From Phocoena phocoena (Eukaryota; Chordata; Mammalia; Artiodactyla; Phocoenidae), in the NCBI RefSeq assembly GCF_963924675.1, contig NC_089220.1:155532270-155596269 (forward strand): DNA of 64,000 bases. Direction: 5' to 3'. Made by a program: the position numbers and the translations under genes. The notes below the pieces were generated by a model. The model was not told the DNA's origin, did not search any database, and saw only the letters and a program-made list of their open reading frames with translations. Position 1 is the stretch's first letter; the number at the start of each line of letters is the position of its first letter. Shown piece after piece: positions 60,185 through 64,000 of this stretch.

Positions 60185-61030
60185 GGTGTGGTGGAGCTGA
60201 ATTCTCTTAAATTTTGCTTGTCTGTAGAGGTTTTAATTTCTGCATTGAATCTGAATGAGATCCTTTCTGGGTAGTGTAATCTTGGTTGTAGGTTTTCCCT
60301 TTCATCACTTTAAATATGTCCTGCCAGTCCCTTCTGGCCTGCAGAGTTTCTGCTGAAAGATCAGCTGTTAACTTTATGGGGGTTCCGTTGTATGTTATTT
60401 GTTGCTTTTCCCTTGCTCCTTTTAGTATTTTTTCTTTGTATTTAATTTTTGATAGTTTGATTAATATGTGTCTTGCCATGTTTCTCCTGGGATTTATCCT
60501 GTATGAGACTCTCTGTGCTTCCTGGACTTGACTATTTCCTTTCCCATGTTAGGGAAGTTTTCAACTATAATCTCTTCAGATATTTTCTCAGACCCTTTCT
60601 TTTTCTCTTCTTTTTCTGGGACCCCTATAATTCCAGTTTGTTTAATGTAGTCTCAGAAGTCTCTGAGGTTGTCCTCAATTCTTTTCATTCTTTTTTCTTT
60701 ATTCTGCTCTGGCAGTAGTTATTTCCACTATTTTATCTTCCAGGTCACTTATCCATTCTTCTGCCTCAGTTATTCTGCTATTGATTCCTTCTAGAGAATT
60801 CTTAATTTCACTTATTTTGTTGTTCATTGTTTTTTGCTCTTTATTTCTTCTCGGTCCTTGTTAAATGTTTCTTGTATTTTCTCCATTCTATTTCCAAGAT
60901 TTTGGATCATCTTTACTATCGTTACTCTGAATTCTTTTTCAGGTAGACTGCCTATCTCCTCTTCATTTGTTTGGTCTGGTGGGTTTTTACCTTGCTCCTT
61001 CATCTGCTGCATATTTCTCTGCCTTCTCAT
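60185..61030 (-). pseudogene. L1 ORF1 pseudogene (RNA-binding chaperone)
   Basis: ORF1p coats L1 RNA as a coiled-coil trimer. The start at 61030 gives MRRQRNMQQMKEQGKNPPDQ, followed by EKEFRVTIVKMIQNLGNRME, the coiled-coil onset, up to a stop near 60824. The C-terminal domain is readable in another frame at 60207-60479 (MARHILIKLSKIKYKEKI, ADLSAETLQARRDWQDIFK). Span about 280 codons, somewhat short against the usual 300-plus. Broken by frameshift and stops between the two parts. Confidence 0.88.
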
Positions 61031-61039
61031 TTTGTTTAA

Positions 61040-62989
61040 CTTACTGTGTTTGGGGTCTCCTCTTTGCAGGCTGCGTGTTCGTAGTTCCCATTGTTTTTGG
61101 TGTCTGCTCCCAGTGGGTGAGGTTGGTTCAGTGGCTTGTGTAGGCTTCCTGGTGGAGGGAACCGGTGCCTATGTTCTGGCGGGTGCGGCTGGATCTTTTC
61201 TTTGTGGTGGGCAGAGCTGCATCCAGTGGTGTGTTTTGGGGTGTCTGTGAACTTAGTATTTTAGGCAGCCTCTCTGCTAATGGGTGGCATGGTGTTCCTG
61301 TCTACTATTTGTTTGGCATGGGTTGTCCAGCACTGGAGCTTGCTGGCCATTAGGTGGAGCTGGGTCTTAGCATTGAGACGAAGATCTCTGGGAGAGCTCT
61401 CACTGCTTGATATTCTTTGGGGCTGGGTGGTCTCTGGTGGTCCAATGTCCTGAATTTGGCTCTCCCCACCTCAAAGGCTCAGGCCTGACACCAGGCTGGA
61501 GCACCAAGACCCTGTCAGCCACATGGCTCGAAGAAAAGATAATAAAAATAAATAAATAAAAAAATTTTAAATGATAAATAAAAACATTGTTTAAAATTAT
61601 TAACATAAAAAAATCCTCTTTTAACAAATAAAAGAGCAACCAAACCAATAAACAAATCCTCCAATGATAACAAGCACTAAAAACTAAACTAAGATAAACA
61701 TAAATATCAGTAAGAAATCATTTGCAGACAGCAAACCCCAAGTCTGCAGTTCCTCCTAAAGTCCACCACCTCAATTTTGGGACGATTCATTGTGTATTCA
61801 GGTACTCCACAGATGCAGGGTACATCACGTTGCTTGTGGGAATTTAATCCACTGCTCCTGAGGCTGCACAGAGAAATTTCCCTTTCTCTTCTTTGTTCAC
61901 ACAGATCCTCGGGTTCAGCTTTGGTTTTGGCCCCACCTCTGCATGTAGGTCAACCTCAGGCATCTGTTTCCACCCAGACAGGACTGGGTTAAAGCAATGG
62001 CTGATTAGGGGTCTCTTGCTCATTCAGGCCGGGGAGAGGGAGGGGTACAGTAGTTATAATTGGAATGTGGGGCGGGCCTATGGCGGCAGAGGCTGGCATG
62101 ACATTGCAACAGCCTGAGGTGTGCTGTGTGTTCTCCCGGGGAAGTTGTCACTGGATCATGGGACCCTGGCAATGGCAGGCTGCACAGGCTCCCAGGAGGG
62201 GAGGTGTGGATAGTGACCTGTGCTTGCACACAGGATTCTTGGCGGCGGCAGCAGCCTTAGCGTTTCATGCCTGTCTCTGGTGTCTGTGCTGATAGCTCCG
62301 CTTGCACCCTTCTCTGGAGCTCGCTTAGGTGGTGCTCTGCCTACTGTGGGTACAAGGGAGAGGAATCCCCTCTCCTCGCGCACCGGAAAGCAATGATCTC
62401 TTGTCTCTTTGGCAGATCCTGACTTTTTTCCAGACTCCCTCCCTGCTAGCTGGGGTGCAGTAGCCCCCTTCAGGCTGTGTTCACACAGCCAACCCCAGTC
62501 CTCTCCCTGGGATCTGACTTCCCCAAGCCTCAGCTCCCAGCCCCCACTCGCCCCAGCGGGTGAGCAGACAAGCCTCTCGGGCTGGTGAGTGCTGGTTGGC
62601 ACCGATCCTCTGTGCGTTAATCTCTCCAGTTTGCCCTCTGCACCCCTGTTGCTGTGCTCTCCTCCATGGCTCCAAAGCTTCCCCCACGCCCACCTGCCAT
62701 CTCTGCCAGTGAAGGGGCTTCCTAGTATGTGGAAACTTTTCCTCCTTCACAGCTTCCTCCTAGTGGTGCAGGTCCGGTCCCTATTCTTTTGTCTCTGTGT
62801 TTTCTTTTTTCTTTTGCCCTACCCAGGTATGTGGGGATCTTCTTGCCTTTCGGGAAGTTTGAGGTCTTCTGCCAGTGTTCAGGAGGTGTTCTGCAGGAGT
62901 TGGTCCACTTGTAGATGTATTTTTGATGTGTTTGTGGGGAGGAAGGTGATCATCGCGTCTTACTCCTCTGCCATCCTGAAGGTCTCCCT
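61040..62989 (-). promoter_or_regulatory. L1 5' UTR / internal promoter region
   Basis: The only long GC-rich stretch besides the LTR. It precedes ORF1 on the minus strand and ends at the L1 5' terminus. The L1 5' UTR holds an internal RNA polymerase II promoter (family knowledge). The terminal 'aggatggcag' resembles a YY1 site. An A/T-rich patch interrupts it at about 61530-61700, possibly an added simple-sequence insertion. The many plus and minus frames of 60-148 codons in this GC-rich stretch are not genes. Confidence 0.75.
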
Positions 62990-63000
62990 GCCTTTATTTT

Positions 63001-63429
63001 AGCATGGTAGTAGCACCAATTCTATGAAAAAAGTAAAGGTGATAGCATCCATCCTTTTGATGTTACTTACTATAAACAATGCTTTCAAAATGTCTTCTCT
63101 TTAATATCTGTGATGGGTAAATTAATGATCTAACTTTCCACATGAAGACACCAGAATAAGATGAGCAAATTGAGGACAACAATTAGACCTGTTACTGGTG
63201 GATGTAGAGCGGAGATGGGTCTATGTTAGAGTTTTGTTATATAGACTATATCAAGTTCTGCATCAAGTTTTTTTCTACTTCCAGTCTTCTGAGTGTATTA
63301 ATATAAAAATATTATGAGTATTAAGACATTACTTCCATGGATCTATTGAGATAATCTAGTGATTTCTTTCTTTATTCTTAGTATGATATATCAAAGTCAA
63401 GAGGAAAGAAAAAATAGGACAGTAGAGGA
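63001..63429. other. Unclassified AT-rich DNA
   Basis: No gene or recognised repeat between the full-length L1 and the next L1 fragment. Confidence 0.45.
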
Positions 63430-63810
63430 AATGGAAGTCTGTGGTACCTATAGCTACAGCCAACATTAAACACAGCCTAACGCCCAGAAAGTAGCATAAA
63501 ACCTCACACTAAAGACCTATTTATCTCAGTTCCCAGTACATTGACACCTCCTGTCTGGCTTCAACAAGAAATTTTATAGGACATGCTAAAGACAAGAAAA
63601 AAATAAAAACTCCCTCATGATTTGAAGTGACAAAAGAAGCATCAGAACCAAACTCTGATATGACACACATATTTGGAATTATCAGGTAGGGAACTTTACA
63701 TAACTATGATTAACATATTAAGGGCTAATGGAGAATGTAGACAACATGCAAGAACAAATAGGCAATGCAAGTAGAAATTCAGAAACTGTAAGACTCAAAA
63801 GAAGCACTAG
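63430..63810 (+). mobile_element. L1 5' UTR/ORF1-region fragment
   Basis: 'ctacagccaacattaaacac', 'cctcacactaaagacctatt', 'gaaccaaactctgatatgac', 'ggaattatcaggtagggaac', 'taactatgattaacatatta' and 'gacaacatgcaagaacaaat' follow the order of the L1 5' UTR and ORF1 of an older subfamily, plus strand. Stops throughout. Confidence 0.75.
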
Positions 63811-63842
63811 TGCTATGGGCTGAACGTTTGAGTCCCCACACA

Positions 63843-64000
63843 ATTTTTTTTTAAATCTTATTTAATTTCATTTTTTGTGCTAAAAACTTGATTTTATTTT
63901 ATTGTAGTTGATTTACAATGTGTTAGTTTTTGATGTACAGTAAAGTGATTCAGTCACACACATACACATATATATACATATTCTTTTGCATTATGGTTTA
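63843..64000 (-). mobile_element. L1 3' UTR, antisense, running off the window
   Basis: T-rich start (reversed tail), then 'attgtagttgatttacaatg', 'tgtacagtaaagtgattcag' and 'attcttttgcattatggttt', the antisense of the cetartiodactyl L1 3' UTR. The rest lies beyond 64000. Confidence 0.85.

Larger units (their letters stand above)
55863..62989 (-). mobile_element. Nearly full-length L1 (about 7.1 kb), antisense
   Basis: Reading leftwards: 5' end at about 62989 (on the minus strand 'aggatggcagaggagtaag'), a GC-rich 5' UTR of nearly 2 kb, ORF1, ORF2, and a 3' UTR ending at 'ttcacatctttattggagta' near 55880 with an A-rich tail. 'tgcctttattt' flanks the element at 55852-55862 and 62990-63000. Full-length L1 copies are rare because most are 5'-truncated. 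Both ORFs carry frameshifts and stops, so it is not autonomous as read. Confidence 0.94.

Noticed and set aside
62156..62602. 148-codon minus frame in GC-rich DNA as a gene
   Set aside because: It lies in the L1 5' UTR. Overlapping frames on both strands are typical of GC-rich non-coding sequence.
63811..63842. 'tgctatgggctgaacgtttg' as the start of an LTR
   Set aside because: Only about 30 bases resemble a MaLR-type LTR start before the next L1 begins. That is too short to support a call.
1..64000. A hidden, previously undescribed multi-gene system
   Set aside because: No cluster of intact, co-directional coding genes exists in the window. All recognisable coding material is transposon-derived and broken.

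Overview
This window is mammalian nuclear DNA, most likely from a cetacean. The diagnostic signal is thirteen copies of a tRNA-derived SINE of the CHR type (head motif 'cttccctggtggcgcag', a B-box-like 'ggttcgtgccc' or 'ggttcgagccc', A-rich tail), a family known from whales, dolphins and hippos. L1 copies with cetartiodactyl-type 3' UTRs accompany them, and I saw no ruminant BovB. No bacterial-style operon, CRISPR array, rRNA or functional tRNA gene is visible. I also see no intact protein-coding gene. Nearly every long open frame is a piece of L1, an accidental frame through a SINE, or chance. The window reads as gene-poor intergenic or intronic sequence.

Layout. 1-4.8 kb is mostly unclassified AT-rich DNA with ancient L2/MIR traces and one puzzling 104-codon minus-strand frame (1470-1784). 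4.85-6.8 kb holds a young CHR SINE, a MER5-type DNA transposon, an ERVL/MLT2-type solo LTR with a 5-bp target duplication, and an L1 tail. 7.3-8.5 kb is probably a very old LTR-type relic. 9.8-12.2 kb is L2 and MIR debris. 12.2-23.9 kb carries six SINEs and several decayed L1 pieces, including two antisense L1 3' ends in a row (22.06-23.87 kb). 27.1-31.6 kb is a 5'-truncated plus-strand L1 with a broken ORF2 and a nested SINE. 35.2-38.25 kb is an L1 that keeps both ends but has lost the middle of ORF2. 38.9-45.0 kb is an ancient antisense L1 interrupted by a SINE and by a Tigger1-like DNA transposon that itself contains another L1 tail. 45-50.8 kb is comparatively repeat-poor. 51.31-51.96 kb is a CpG-rich probable ERV LTR with tandem YY1-like motifs. 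55.85-63.0 kb is a nearly full-length antisense L1 of about 7.1 kb with 5' UTR, ORF1, ORF2, 3' UTR and an 11-bp target duplication. More L1 fragments run to the window edge.

How the parts relate. SINEs use L1 machinery in trans. The A-rich tails and the 9-17 bp target-site duplications seen around most copies are the signature of that process. Nesting gives a relative timeline: ancient L1, then Tigger1 and MLT2, then later L1 copies, then CHR SINEs. Both large L1 ORF2 regions are broken, so neither copy could make a full protein.

I found no new multi-gene biological system. The items most worth follow-up are the tandem YY1-motif LTR, the 73-bp duplication inside the full-length L1, the Tigger1 nest, and the ankyrin-like frame near the left end.
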